Shown: positions 33,771 through 42,868 of the stretch, piece by piece
How the letters are laid out: each line of letters starts with the position of its first letter
Numbering within the stretch: the stretch's first letter is position 1
Source: Sandaracinobacteroides hominis
Lineage (GTDB): Bacteria > Pseudomonadota > Alphaproteobacteria > Sphingomonadales > Sphingomonadaceae
Reading direction: 5' to 3'
DNA: 64,000 nt
Assembly (NCBI RefSeq): GCF_016464365.1
Contig: NZ_JADCUC010000001.1
Location: forward strand, 310,001-374,000
The notes under the pieces: generated by a model
Seen by the model: only the letters and a program-made list of their open reading frames with translations
The model's database searches: none
Told to the model about the DNA's origin: nothing
Program-made: the position numbers and the translations under genes

Positions 33771-33846
33771 AAAGCGGAAAATTGTTACAGCGCGTCCGAC
33801 GGTTAGAGTCGGCGGCTAGCTCGGTCTTGCGCGCTGTTTTTTGCTT

Positions 33847-33985
33847 GGCGTTCCACGCAGGTTCCGCGCACTTGCGCGGGCGGCCGGTCGGCCTTGCGGG
33901 CTTCGCCCGGTCTTGTTGGGATGCTCCGCATCCTGTTCCGCGCATTGGCGCGGGCGCGCGGTCGCGCTTGCGGCCTGCGGCCGTT
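33847..33985 (-). repeat. Dispersed GC-rich repeat, two diverged copies
   Basis: Read on the minus strand, two copies of the same REP-like unit seen at 3501-3714 occur here, each with the core CGCGCAAGTGCGCGG or CGCGCCAATGCGCGG followed by the GGAAC motif. They are separated by an unrelated short segment rich in CCCGG. Together with the decarboxylase leader they fill the 358-bp gap before the acyl carrier protein gene. Confidence 0.75.
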
Positions 33986-34028
33986 GGGGCGGGTCCAAGT
34001 GCAGGCCCGCTTCATCTTCCGCCGGCGA

Positions 34029-34307
34029 TCAGGCGCCCAGCTTGCCTGCCACGAAGTCGGCGAGCGATGCCACCGTCTCGAACAGCTCGCCTGTCACCTC
34101 GTCATCATCGATCAGGATGTGGAAGCGATCCTCCAGCGCCGTCAGAACCGTCGCCACCGCCATCGAATCGAGTTCCGGCAGGCTACCGAACAGTCCGGTG
34201 TCGCGCTCCAGCGAGGCTGTCACTTCCGGCGACAGCGCCAGCGCATCGCCCAGCACGGCGACAACATTGCGGACGGTTTCAGAAGATGCGATCGACAAGC
34301 TGGCCAC
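34029..34307 (-). CDS. Acyl carrier protein
   Basis: This 92-residue acidic carrier protein has the phosphopantetheine attachment Ser48 in PELDSMAV. Helical segments before and after fit the four-helix fold. The start is GTG 34307. It is isolated from fatty-acid genes and therefore is more likely a specialised carrier protein than the fatty-acid-synthesis AcpP; its partner is unknown. It is divergent from dapF, 165 bp away. Confidence 0.85.
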   Translation of the reverse strand: MASLSIASSETVRNVVAVLGDALALSPEVTASLERDTGLFGSLPELDSMAVATVLTALEDRFHILIDDDEVTGELFETVASLADFVAGKLGA

Positions 34308-34472
34308 GGTTGGCAGGAACCTCGTTCAAAGGCGCGGAGCATTTCGCACGGGCTTGAAAAGCGGGCGCGCCTTACCGCGATGCAGCAGAGTTTGCAACCA
34401 AACCGTCTCTCTGGCCCGTTTGCGCGCCGCCGCCATTGCAACCGGCCCCCCGTCCCCATAGATGCGAAGCCC

Positions 34473-35267
34473 ATGGCAACCCGTTTCCGCAAGATGCACG
34501 GCCTCGGCAATGATTTCGCGATCTTCGATGCGCGCGAGATTGCCATCGTCATGCCCGGCGAACGCGTCCGCCGCCTGGCAGATCGCCGCCGCGGCATCGG
34601 CTGCGACCAGCTGATCCTGCTGGAGCCCAGCTCCCGCGCCGACGTCTTCATGCGCATCTTCAATCCGGACGGCAGCGAAGCCGAGGGCTGCGGCAACGCC
34701 ACCCGCTGCGTCGCCCACCTTCTCGGCGGCGAAGCGACCATCGAAACCCGCGGCGGCCTGCTCACGGCCGTCCCTGCAGGCGATGGCGTCACCATAGACA
34801 TGGGCGCCCCTCGCTTCGGCTGGAACGACATCCCGCTCGCCTATGCCATGGATACCGGCGACATGCCCGTCGGCTGGGGCGAACTCGAACGCCCCGTCGG
34901 CGTCTCCATGGGCAACCCGCACGCCGTCTTCTTCGTGTCCGACATGGGCGCCGTCCCGCTCGCCGTCCTCGGCCCCGAGATCGAAACCGATCCGCTCTTT
35001 CCCGAGCGCGTCAACGTCAATGTCGCCACCATCGCCGCCCGAGACCATATTGCGCTGCGCGTCTGGGAGCGCGGCGCCGGCCTCACGCTCGCCTGTGGCA
35101 CCGGCGCCTGCGCCACCTTCGCCGCCGCCCGCAAGCGCGGCCTGATCGACGCCCGCGCCCGCCTGTCGCTTCCCGGCGGGGACATGATCATCGCGGAAAC
35201 CCCCACCGGCAGCATTGCCATGACCGGCCCTGTCGCCACCAGCTTCCTCGGCGAAACCGACCTGTGA
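34473..35267 (+). CDS. dapF: Diaminopimelate epimerase
   Basis: This 264-residue cofactor-free racemase converts LL- to meso-diaminopimelate for lysine and peptidoglycan. The two catalytic Cys are Cys73 in EGCGNATRC and Cys208 in LACGTGACAT. The N-terminus FRKMHGLGNDFAIFD is canonical. The frame is open upstream, but ATG 34473 gives this start. Its TGA overlaps the GTG of mtaB, beginning a dapF-mtaB-ftsY-yciB chain joined by 4-base overlaps. Confidence 0.97.
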   Translation: MATRFRKMHGLGNDFAIFDAREIAIVMPGERVRRLADRRRGIGCDQLILLEPSSRADVFMRIFNPDGSEAEGCGNATRCVAHLLGGEATIETRGGLLTAVPAGDGVTIDMGAPRFGWNDIPLAYAMDTGDMPVGWGELERPVGVSMGNPHAVFFVSDMGAVPLAVLGPEIETDPLFPERVNVNVATIAARDHIALRVWERGAGLTLACGTGACATFAAARKRGLIDARARLSLPGGDMIIAETPTGSIAMTGPVATSFLGETDL

Positions 35268-36400
35268 GCGCAGCACCGGCGAAGGTCGTAACCCACGGCT
35301 GCCGTTCCAACCTCGCCGAGCGCGATGCGCTGGCCGCCCTCGCGCCGTCCGGCGCCACCGTGATCAACAGCTGCGCCGTCACGGCAGAGGCCGCCCGCGA
35401 CGCCCGCGCCGCCGCACGCGCAGCGACCGGCCCGGTCTATGTCACCGGCTGCGCCGCCACCCTCGATCCGGCCCGCTTCGCCGACATCGCCACCATCATC
35501 CCCAACGCCCGGAAACTCTCGCCGCAGGCATGGGGCAGGGCAGGGCCGCCAGCCGCCGCCGTCACCCGCCAGAGCCGCGCCTTCGTCGCCGTGCAGGACG
35601 GCTGCGACCATGCTTGCACCTTCTGCGTCACCCGCCTCGCTCGCGGCGCCTCGCGCTCCGTGCCGGTCGACGAGGCGCTCGCCCGCATCGCCGCCCTCGA
35701 CGCCCCCGAAATCGTCCTCACCGGCATCGACACCACCAGCTACGGCCAGGATCTTCCCGGCAAGCCCACGCTGGGGGCTCTGGTGCAGGCGATCCTCGCC
35801 CAAACCGGCGTCCGCCGCCTCCGCCTCTCCTCGCTCGATTCCGCCGAAGCCGACGACGCACTGATCGAAGCCTTCGCCGACCCCCGGCTGATGCCGCACG
35901 TCCATCTTTCGCTGCAGTCCGGCGACGACCTCATCCTGAAGCGCATGAAGCGCCGCCATTCCCGCGCCGACGCCATCCGCCTCGTCGAGCGCCTGAAGTC
36001 GCGCCGCCCCGACATCGCCATCGGCGCCGATCTCATCGCCGGCTTCCCCACCGAAGGCGAGGCGGCCCACGCCAACAGCCTCTCCCTGCTGACAGAGGCC
36101 GACATCGTTCACGCCCACATTTTCCCCTATTCGCCCCGCCCCGGCACAGCCGCCGCGCGCATGCCGCAAGTTTCGCCGCACATCGCCAAAGCCCGCGCCG
36201 CCCAGCTGCGCGAAGCCGCCGCGCAACGCCTGCACAGCTTCCAGTCCACCTTCCTCGGCACGCCGCTCGAAACCGTCAGCGAGGGCAAGTCCGGCATCAC
36301 CCCGCACGGCCTGAAAATCCGCTACAGCGAACCCCAACCGCGCGGCGCCATCGTCCAAGCCACGCCCGCATCCATCGAAAACGGCCAGATCTTCCAATGA
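35264..36400 (+). CDS. mtaB: tRNA t6A37 methylthiotransferase MtaB
   Basis: This 378-residue radical-SAM methylthiotransferase has N-terminal cluster ligands Cys13, Cys37 and Cys63 (THGCRSN, NSCAVT, VTGCAAT). The radical-SAM cluster is Cys114, Cys118 and Cys121 in CDHACTFC. The sequence resembles the MtaB/YqeV branch, which makes ms2t6A, more than MiaB. It is a compact form with a short C-terminal TRAM-like region. GTG start, overlapping dapF. Confidence 0.88.
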   Translation: MSAAPAKVVTHGCRSNLAERDALAALAPSGATVINSCAVTAEAARDARAAARAATGPVYVTGCAATLDPARFADIATIIPNARKLSPQAWGRAGPPAAAVTRQSRAFVAVQDGCDHACTFCVTRLARGASRSVPVDEALARIAALDAPEIVLTGIDTTSYGQDLPGKPTLGALVQAILAQTGVRRLRLSSLDSAEADDALIEAFADPRLMPHVHLSLQSGDDLILKRMKRRHSRADAIRLVERLKSRRPDIAIGADLIAGFPTEGEAAHANSLSLLTEADIVHAHIFPYSPRPGTAAARMPQVSPHIAKARAAQLREAAAQRLHSFQSTFLGTPLETVSEGKSGITPHGLKIRYSEPQPRGAIVQATPASIENGQIFQ

Positions 36401-37335
36401 ACGATGTCACCGAAAAGACAGGCTGGCTCAGCCGCATGCGCGCGGGCCTCTCCCGCTCGTCGGAAAAGCTCACGCAGAACCTCGTCTTCCTCGCCGGCGG
36501 CGGCCGCATCGAGGCGGAGGACCTCGAAACCATCGAGGAAGCGCTGATCGCCGCCGACCTCGGCCCGACCGTCGCCGCCCGCATCGTCGCGAAACTCTCT
36601 GAGGCCCGCCTCGCCGGCGACATCGACATGGCCCGCGTCCGCCAGGTGGCCGCCGACGAGATCGCTGCCATCCTCCAGCCTCTGGCCAAGCCGCTCCTCG
36701 TCACCGCCTTCCCGCGCCCGCACACCATCCTCGTCGTCGGCGTCAACGGCACCGGCAAGACCACCACCATCGCCAAGCTCGCCCACCTCTTCCAGGAGGA
36801 CGATTACGCCGTGCTGATGGCGGCCGGAGACACCTTCCGCGCCGCAGCCGTCGAGCAGCTGAAGGTCTGGGGAGAGCGCCTCGCCATCCCCGTCATTTCC
36901 GGCAAGCCCGACGCCGACGCCGCGGGCCTCGCCTTCACTGCGATGGACCAGTCCCGCGCTTCGGGGCGCGACGTGCTGCTGGTCGACACTGCAGGCCGCC
37001 TCCAGAACAAGTCCGGCCTGATGGACGAACTCGCCAAGGTCCGCCGTGTCCTCGGCCGGCAGGCGCCGGGCGCCCCCCACGACACCATCCTTGTCCTCGA
37101 CGCCACCACCGGCCAGAACGCGCTCTCGCAGATCGAGATCTTCCGTGAAGTCGCCGGCGTCACCGGCCTCGTTATGACCAAGCTCGACGGCACCGCCCGC
37201 GGCGGAGTCCTGGTCGCTGCAGCCGAGAAATTCGGTCTTCCGATCCACGCCATAGGCGTCGGCGAAAAACTCGGAGACCTCCGCCCCTTCGACGCGCGCG
37301 CCTTCGCCGCTGCGCTCACGGGCGCCACCGCATGA
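36397..37335 (+). CDS. ftsY: Signal recognition particle receptor FtsY
   Basis: This 312-residue SRP GTPase docks ribosome-nascent chain complexes at the inner membrane. The N domain (about residues 15-95) is followed by the G domain with GVNGTGKTT, DTAGR and TKLDGTARGG. The acidic A domain found in E. coli FtsY is nearly absent, as is common in alphaproteobacteria. The start ATG 36397 overlaps the mtaB stop. Confidence 0.96.
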   Translation: MNDVTEKTGWLSRMRAGLSRSSEKLTQNLVFLAGGGRIEAEDLETIEEALIAADLGPTVAARIVAKLSEARLAGDIDMARVRQVAADEIAAILQPLAKPLLVTAFPRPHTILVVGVNGTGKTTTIAKLAHLFQEDDYAVLMAAGDTFRAAAVEQLKVWGERLAIPVISGKPDADAAGLAFTAMDQSRASGRDVLLVDTAGRLQNKSGLMDELAKVRRVLGRQAPGAPHDTILVLDATTGQNALSQIEIFREVAGVTGLVMTKLDGTARGGVLVAAAEKFGLPIHAIGVGEKLGDLRPFDARAFAAALTGATA

Positions 37336-37943
37336 CCGACCAGACACCTCCCCGCCGTCAGCTGGAAGGCTGGCCCAAGCTCGCGGTCGATTTCGGCCCG
37401 CTCCTCGTCATGTTCGCGACCTACGCCCGCTTCGACATCTTTGTCGCAACGGCCGCGTTCATGGTCGCCACAGCAGCCGCCATGGCCTTCTCCTGGGCGC
37501 TCACCCGCCGCATCCCGGCAATGACCTGGTTCTCCGCCATCCTCGTCGGCGTCTTCGGCGGCCTCACCCTGTGGCTGAAGGACGAAACCTTCATCAAGGT
37601 AAAGCCGACGATCATCTACCTGATCTTTTCCGCCGTGCTGTTCTTCGGCCTCTATCGCGGCAACAATTATCTGAAATCGCTGTTCGGCTCGGCCTTCCAC
37701 GGCGTATCCGAACGCGGCTGGCAGCTCCTGACCTGGCGCTGGGCGATCTTCTTCCTTGTCGTCGCAGCGATGAACGAGGCCATCTGGCGCCTCTTCTCCA
37801 CCGACATCTGGATGCACTTCAAGGTCTGGGGCGACACGCTCCTCACCTTCCTCTTCGCACTTGCACAAATGCCCATGCTGATGCGCCACGGCCTCAAGCT
37901 GGAGGACAAGGCAAAGCCTGAGAAGCCCGGTCCGGAAATGTAA
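37332..37943 (+). CDS. yciB: Septation/inner-membrane protein YciB (IspZ)
   Basis: This 203-residue membrane protein of the YciB/IspZ family has about five to six helices. Signatures such as 'VGVFGGLTLWLKDETFIKVKPTIIYLIF' and AAMNEAIWRLFSTDIWMHFK are clear. YciB contributes to envelope integrity and septation in known bacteria. It starts at the ATGA overlap with ftsY and is last in that operon. A Lys/Pro tail ends the protein. Confidence 0.95.
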   Translation: MTDQTPPRRQLEGWPKLAVDFGPLLVMFATYARFDIFVATAAFMVATAAAMAFSWALTRRIPAMTWFSAILVGVFGGLTLWLKDETFIKVKPTIIYLIFSAVLFFGLYRGNNYLKSLFGSAFHGVSERGWQLLTWRWAIFFLVVAAMNEAIWRLFSTDIWMHFKVWGDTLLTFLFALAQMPMLMRHGLKLEDKAKPEKPGPEM

Positions 37944-37963
37944 AGACTTGTCAAAGTCGTGGG

Positions 37964-37971
37964 TTAACCAT
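37964..37971 (+). promoter_or_regulatory. TTAACCAT site upstream of a PEP-CTERM gene
   Basis: TTAACCAT lies 103 bp before the ATG at 38067, inside the 12-base block GTTAACCATATC that recurs 106 bp before the PEP-CTERM gene at 57655. TTAACCAT matches the half-site described for the response regulator CtrA in alphaproteobacteria. A TTGTCA hexamer (37948) with a TATCCG -10 at 17-bp spacing overlaps it, a weak promoter candidate. Confidence 0.4.
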
Positions 37972-38066
37972 ATCCGGCGCCTATCGTGGCTTTGCTGCGT
38001 TTGCTAACAGCCAAACATGGCCAGCCCAGAGTCGGTCAGGCCAAGAAAACAGGATAGGGTCGTATA

Positions 38067-38780
38067 ATGAAGAAGTTTCTTGCCGCCGCGGCGATGGCCT
38101 CGGCCGTTATTGCAACGCCTGCCAGTGCTGCCACGCTGATCCTCGGCGGTTCCAATGCCAACGTCACCAGCGTCATCCGCCACGATGCCGGGCTCACGCT
38201 CACCTTCACGGCGGGGCAGTTCAGCATCGATCCCAACAGCCTGACGGCGCTGTCGCAGTTGACGATGAACCGCAAGGTTTCGATCACTGCGCCGGGCCTC
38301 GGCGTGGATGGTGGCGTCTCCGCGCCGCAGATCGACACCAACACCGCCAACAAGCGCGAAGCACTTGTGGTCACCGGCTCCAGCGATTTCTCGATCGAGA
38401 AGCTGAAGCTGTCCTACATCGACAACAACGACACGCTGCAAGTCTATGGCATCGGCGCAGGCGGCGTGCTCACCTCGCTCGGCTTCGACGGCACGATCAA
38501 GACTGGCCTCGACGGTGCCGCCAGCTTCGTGAACAGCGCTGCGAACAGCGGCACCACCTGGCTCACCCTGCTGGATCCGACCTCTCGCTACAGCGGCTAC
38601 GTCTTCACCACCCGCGTAGGTGGCGACGTGCTGTTCGGCGGCGACCTCGGCCAGGGCTACCGCGTTGACCAGATCGTCGCCGGCGTGCCCGAACCCGCCA
38701 CCTGGGCCATGCTGATCGCCGGTTTCGGCATGGTCGGCTTCTCCGCCCGCCGGCGTCGGATCGGCGCCGTTTCGGCCTGA
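38067..38780 (+). CDS. PEPxxWA-CTERM sorting-domain protein
   Basis: This 237-residue exported protein has a signal peptide (to about ATPASA). Its body has no recognised domain and is followed by the sorting tail starting VPEPATW at residue 207, a hydrophobic helix and ARRRR. The tail predicts exosortase processing and surface or extracellular location. It is monocistronic, ending in a strong bidirectional terminator (38796-38830). Confidence 0.88.
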   Translation: MKKFLAAAAMASAVIATPASAATLILGGSNANVTSVIRHDAGLTLTFTAGQFSIDPNSLTALSQLTMNRKVSITAPGLGVDGGVSAPQIDTNTANKREALVVTGSSDFSIEKLKLSYIDNNDTLQVYGIGAGGVLTSLGFDGTIKTGLDGAASFVNSAANSGTTWLTLLDPTSRYSGYVFTTRVGGDVLFGGDLGQGYRVDQIVAGVPEPATWAMLIAGFGMVGFSARRRRIGAVSA

Positions 38781-38795
38781 CAGGCAACCCATGCG

Positions 38796-38830
38796 AAAAG
38801 GGGCCGGGGTGCAAACCCCGGCCCCTTTTT
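38796..38830 (+). terminator. Bidirectional intrinsic terminator
   Basis: A 15-bp stem (AAAAGGGGCCGGGGT and its complement) with a GCAA loop is followed by a T-run. It serves the PEP-CTERM gene on the plus strand and the convergent aminopeptidase gene, whose stop is at 38835. Confidence 0.92.
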
Positions 38831-38834
38831 CATG

Positions 38835-40427
38835 TCACTTCGCTTCGTAGCTGCGCACCAGCTGGTCCAGCAGCCGCACGCCATAGCCGCGCGGCCCCTT
38901 CGGGACCGTCGGCAGAGCCGTCTCGGCCCGGTCCATCGCCGCCATGTCGATATGCGCCCAGGGTGTCGGAGTAGGCGTCAGGAAGCCGATGAAATAGGCC
39001 GCAGTCCCCGCACCGGCCCGTCCGCCTTCCTTGGAATTCTTAATGTCGGCGATCTCGCTTTCCATGTCCTCGGCATAGCTCGGGTGGATCGGCATCCGCC
39101 ACATCTCCTCCCCCACGCGCTTGCCGCCTTCCACCAGCCTTGATGCCAGCGCCTCGTCGCGCGCGAACAGCCCGGAATATTCCTCGCCCAGAGCGGCAAC
39201 GATCGAACCGGTCAAGGTCGCGATATTCACTACGGCAGCCGGGTTATACTGTCGGATCGTCCACTGGTTCGCATCCGCCAGCACCAACCGGCCTTCGGCG
39301 TCGGTGTTGATCACCTCCACGGTCTTGCCGTTCATCGTCCGTACCACGTCGCCGGGCCGCTGCGCCCCGCCGTCGGGCATATTCTCCGATAGCGCGGCCA
39401 CGCCGATCACATTCGCCTTCGCCCCGCGCTTCGCCGCTGCAATCACCGCGCCAATGGTCGCCGCCGCGCCCGACATGTCGCCCTTCATTTCCCACATGCC
39501 GGTCGCCGGCTTGATGGAAATGCCACCAGAATCGAAGGTTATCCCCTTGCCCACCAACGCCACGGGCGGCGCATTGCCGCCACCCCGATACTCCACCGCC
39601 AGCAGCCGCGACGGCCGGCGCGAGCCTTGCCCGACGCCCAGCAGCGACCCCATGCCCAGAGCCCGCATCTGCGGTTCGTCCAGCACGGTGATGCGGACGT
39701 TCGGCACACCCTTCAACTCGGCCTGCACGGCCGCCACGAAGCTCTCCGGATACAGTTCATTGGCTGGCGTCGTCACCAGATCGCGCGCAAAGCGCACGCC
39801 AGAGGCCAGCTGCGCCAGATCCGCCTGATAGGCCACACCCGCGCCCGCATCCGCCGTCACCACCGTCACCGCCGCAACCGGCGGCACCTTCGGCGCAGAC
39901 TTCAGCCGATCATAGCGATACTGCCCCAGCGCCGCGCCATAGGCGACATAGGGCGCAGACCCTGCCGGCAGCCCGCCTGTCAGCAAGGCAATCTCGTTCG
40001 GCTCATCCCGCAACGCCTGCGCCGCCTTGCCGCCGAAATCGGCGAGATCGGTCTCCACCACGGCCGCGCCCGGCTTCACCCCCACCAGCAACAGCTGCGG
40101 ATGCCCGGCCACGCCATACAACGCCAATGTCTTCCCCGGCTTGCCGTCGAACCGCGCATTGGCGATCCCGGCCTTGATGGCGTCCGCAGCGCCAGCCGGC
40201 AACTGCGCTGCTGCCGCGCCGATTCCATCCGCACCCAGCACAGGCACCACCAGCACCGCGCCAGTCGGCGCCGTCGGCGCAAAGCGGATCGGCCGTTCGG
40301 CGCTGTTCTGCCGCGTGGAAGGCGTCAGCCCTCGTTGCTCAAAGCTCGGCTCTCCAGGGACGGCGAGGGCAGGGGAGGCCAAAATCGTGGCCGACAGAAG
40401 GGCGATCGAAAGCCGGGCAATATGCAT
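38835..40427 (-). CDS. Secreted M17 family leucyl aminopeptidase
   Basis: This 530-residue zinc-dependent aminopeptidase has the M17 signature NTDAEGRL and the metal/active-site block GKGITFDSGGISIKPA. Unlike cytoplasmic PepA it has a clear signal peptide (about residues 1-22, ending SPALA), so it is predicted to be periplasmic or secreted. It ends at the shared terminator. A divergent promoter region of 172 bp separates it from the aldehyde dehydrogenase gene. Confidence 0.9.
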   Translation of the reverse strand: MHIARLSIALLSATILASPALAVPGEPSFEQRGLTPSTRQNSAERPIRFAPTAPTGAVLVVPVLGADGIGAAAAQLPAGAADAIKAGIANARFDGKPGKTLALYGVAGHPQLLLVGVKPGAAVVETDLADFGGKAAQALRDEPNEIALLTGGLPAGSAPYVAYGAALGQYRYDRLKSAPKVPPVAAVTVVTADAGAGVAYQADLAQLASGVRFARDLVTTPANELYPESFVAAVQAELKGVPNVRITVLDEPQMRALGMGSLLGVGQGSRRPSRLLAVEYRGGGNAPPVALVGKGITFDSGGISIKPATGMWEMKGDMSGAAATIGAVIAAAKRGAKANVIGVAALSENMPDGGAQRPGDVVRTMNGKTVEVINTDAEGRLVLADANQWTIRQYNPAAVVNIATLTGSIVAALGEEYSGLFARDEALASRLVEGGKRVGEEMWRMPIHPSYAEDMESEIADIKNSKEGGRAGAGTAAYFIGFLTPTPTPWAHIDMAAMDRAETALPTVPKGPRGYGVRLLDQLVRSYEAK

Positions 40428-40599
40428 CGGTCATGCAACTCCAGATTGATAGATTGCGGGCTTGTTACAGACGCCCCCCTGCGATGCCAACCCGCTCGCC
40501 CGAAATGCCGCACCCACCGTCCTGTTCCTCCCCAAGCCTTCAGCTTTCATTCCGCAACATGCCCGTTCTATGGATGCCCTAACCTGAGGGAGAGACGAA

Positions 40600-42039
40600 A
40601 TGCGCGAAGCACTGAAATTCTACATCGATGGCCAGTGGGTCGATCCGGTCGGCGGTGCAAAGCCGCTCGACGTCATAAACCCCGCCACCGAAGCGCCGAT
40701 GGGCCGCATCGCGATGGGGTCCGCCGCCGATGTCGATGCCGCCGCCAAGGCCGCGCATCGCGCCTTCGCCAGCTACAGCCGCACCAGCCGCGCCGAGCGG
40801 ATCGAGCTGATGCAGAACATCGTCGCCGAATATCAAAAGCGCTACGCCGAGATCGCCGCCGTCATCACCGAGGAAATGGGTGCCCCCGCCTGGCTTGCCA
40901 CCCAGGCGCAGGCCGCGCTCGGCGCCGGCCATTTCGCCACCGCCATCGAGATCCTGAAGACCTACGAGTTCGACGAGATCCGCGGCACCACGATGATCAC
41001 CAAGGAGCCGATCGGCGTCTGCGGCTTCATCACACCCTGGAACTGGCCGATCAACCAGATCGCCTGCAAGGTTGCGCCGGCCATCGCCACCGGCTGCACC
41101 ATGGTACTGAAGCCCAGCGAAGTCGCCCCGTTCAACGCCGTGCTCTTCGCCGAAGTGATGCACGCAGCCGGCGTTCCGAAGGGTGTGTTCAACCTGGTCA
41201 ACGGCGATGGCCCCTCGGTCGGCGCCGCCATCTCCAGCCATCCGCTGGTCGATATGGTCAGCTTCACCGGCTCCACCCGGGCCGGCATCGAGGTCGCCCG
41301 CAACGCCGCCCCCACGGTGAAGCGCGTCTCCCAGGAACTCGGCGGCAAGTCGCCGAACATCGTTCTCGACAGCGCCGACCTTGAAAAGGCCGTCGGCGGC
41401 GGCATCCAGTCGATGATGATGAACTCCGGCCAGAGCTGCAACGCACCCACCCGCATGTTCGTGCCCCGCCCGAAGATGGAGGCCGCCAAGGCCATCGCCA
41501 AGGCAACCGCAGAAGCGCTCAGCGTCGGCGACCCCAACGGCAACCACAATCTCGGCCCGGTCGTCTCCGAAGTGCAGTTCAACAAGATCCAGGGCCTGAT
41601 CCAGAAGGGCATCGACGAGGGCGCCACGCTTGTTACCGGCGGCACCGGCCGCCCCGACGGGCTGGACAAGGGCTATTTCGTGAAGCCCACCATCTTCGCC
41701 GACGTCACCAACGACATGACCATCGCGCGCGAGGAAATCTTCGGCCCGGTGCTGGCGATGCTGCCGTACGACAGCCTCGACCAGGCCATCACCGAGGGCA
41801 ACGACACCCCCTATGGCCTGGCCGCCTATGTGCAGGGCGAACAGTCGGAAGCACGCGAAGTTGCACGTCAGCTCCGCGCAGGGCAGGTGACCCTGAACGG
41901 CGCCGGCGTCGATTTCACCGCCCCGTTCGGCGGCTACAAGCAATCGGGCAATGGCCGCGAATGGGGCGACCATGGCTTTACCGACTTCCTGGAAACCAAG
42001 GCCGTCATCGGCTGGGAAGCGGCCAAAGCCGCCGAATGA
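40600..42039 (+). CDS. Aldehyde dehydrogenase family protein
   Basis: This 479-residue NAD(P)-dependent aldehyde dehydrogenase has the catalytic Cys280 in NSGQSCNAPTRM. The general-base Glu is in SQELGGKSPN, and NAD-binding 'FITPWNWPINQIACK' is typical. The substrate cannot be assigned. The ATG follows GGGAGAGACGAA. The stop overlaps the start of the phosphoesterase gene (ATGA). Confidence 0.93.
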   Translation: MREALKFYIDGQWVDPVGGAKPLDVINPATEAPMGRIAMGSAADVDAAAKAAHRAFASYSRTSRAERIELMQNIVAEYQKRYAEIAAVITEEMGAPAWLATQAQAALGAGHFATAIEILKTYEFDEIRGTTMITKEPIGVCGFITPWNWPINQIACKVAPAIATGCTMVLKPSEVAPFNAVLFAEVMHAAGVPKGVFNLVNGDGPSVGAAISSHPLVDMVSFTGSTRAGIEVARNAAPTVKRVSQELGGKSPNIVLDSADLEKAVGGGIQSMMMNSGQSCNAPTRMFVPRPKMEAAKAIAKATAEALSVGDPNGNHNLGPVVSEVQFNKIQGLIQKGIDEGATLVTGGTGRPDGLDKGYFVKPTIFADVTNDMTIAREEIFGPVLAMLPYDSLDQAITEGNDTPYGLAAYVQGEQSEAREVARQLRAGQVTLNGAGVDFTAPFGGYKQSGNGREWGDHGFTDFLETKAVIGWEAAKAAE

Positions 42040-42857
42040 GAACCCTGGCGCGGCTTTTCGCGGCCCTCGCGGCAGCCGCGCTGGTCTTTCTCGGCGTCGG
42101 CTACTGGAATGCAACCCGGCCGCCGATCGTCGTGGCGCACGAACAGCGGCTTCCCGGCCTGCCGCCGGGAAGCCGCATTCGCGTCGCGGTGTTCGCGGAT
42201 ACCCACTACGGCTTCCCCGACATGAGCGGCGAGCGCCTCCGTGGCATCGTCGCACAGGTGAACGCCCTGAAGCCCGACCTCATCCTGCTCGCAGGGGACT
42301 ACCATGGCGGCAAGCTGCTGGACCTGGCGCCGTCGCCGCGCATGGAACCGGCAGTCGAACCCTTCGCTGCCCTGAAGGCGCCCCTTGGTGTCTTCGCGGT
42401 GATGGGCAACCACGACAACAGTCGCTGGGCGCCAGTCGTTTTCGCAAAGCAGGGCGAACCCAAACTGCTCGTCAACCAGCGCCTGGATGTCGGCCCACTG
42501 GTGGTGGCGGGCGCCAATAGCGTCGCGCACGGCTCCAACATCGCCGGGACGCTGGCTGGTCCAGGCCTCGAAAAGCCGGTTCTACTGATCCTCCACGAAG
42601 GCGATCAACTCTCCCACGAAGAACGCCCGCCCGGCCTGCACATCCTTGCATTTGCCGGCCACACCCACGGCGGCCAGATCATCCTCCCGTTTGTCGGCAA
42701 CGTCGGCAAGAAAGTGCTCGGCAACTCTGCATGCTGGCGCGGCCCATGCACGATCAACGGCTGGCCCATCATCGTCACCTCCGGCATCGGCACCAGCTGG
42801 CTCCCGATCCGCTACGGCGTACCCCCGGAAATCCTCCTGATAACGCTGACGCCGTAG
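42036..42857 (+). CDS. Membrane-anchored metallophosphoesterase (YkuE/YaeI-like)
   Basis: This 273-residue calcineurin-like phosphoesterase has an N-terminal hydrophobic anchor (about residues 5-25) followed by the dimetal motifs FADTHYG, LLAGDYHGG, MGNHDN and FAGHTHGGQ. The domain therefore lies on the periplasmic side. YkuE/YaeI relatives act on UDP-2,3-diacylglucosamine-like or other phosphoesters; the substrate here is unknown. It overlaps the aldehyde dehydrogenase gene by four bases. Confidence 0.85.
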   Translation: MRTLARLFAALAAAALVFLGVGYWNATRPPIVVAHEQRLPGLPPGSRIRVAVFADTHYGFPDMSGERLRGIVAQVNALKPDLILLAGDYHGGKLLDLAPSPRMEPAVEPFAALKAPLGVFAVMGNHDNSRWAPVVFAKQGEPKLLVNQRLDVGPLVVAGANSVAHGSNIAGTLAGPGLEKPVLLILHEGDQLSHEERPPGLHILAFAGHTHGGQIILPFVGNVGKKVLGNSACWRGPCTINGWPIIVTSGIGTSWLPIRYGVPPEILLITLTP

Positions 42858-42868
42858 GCGTCCACATC

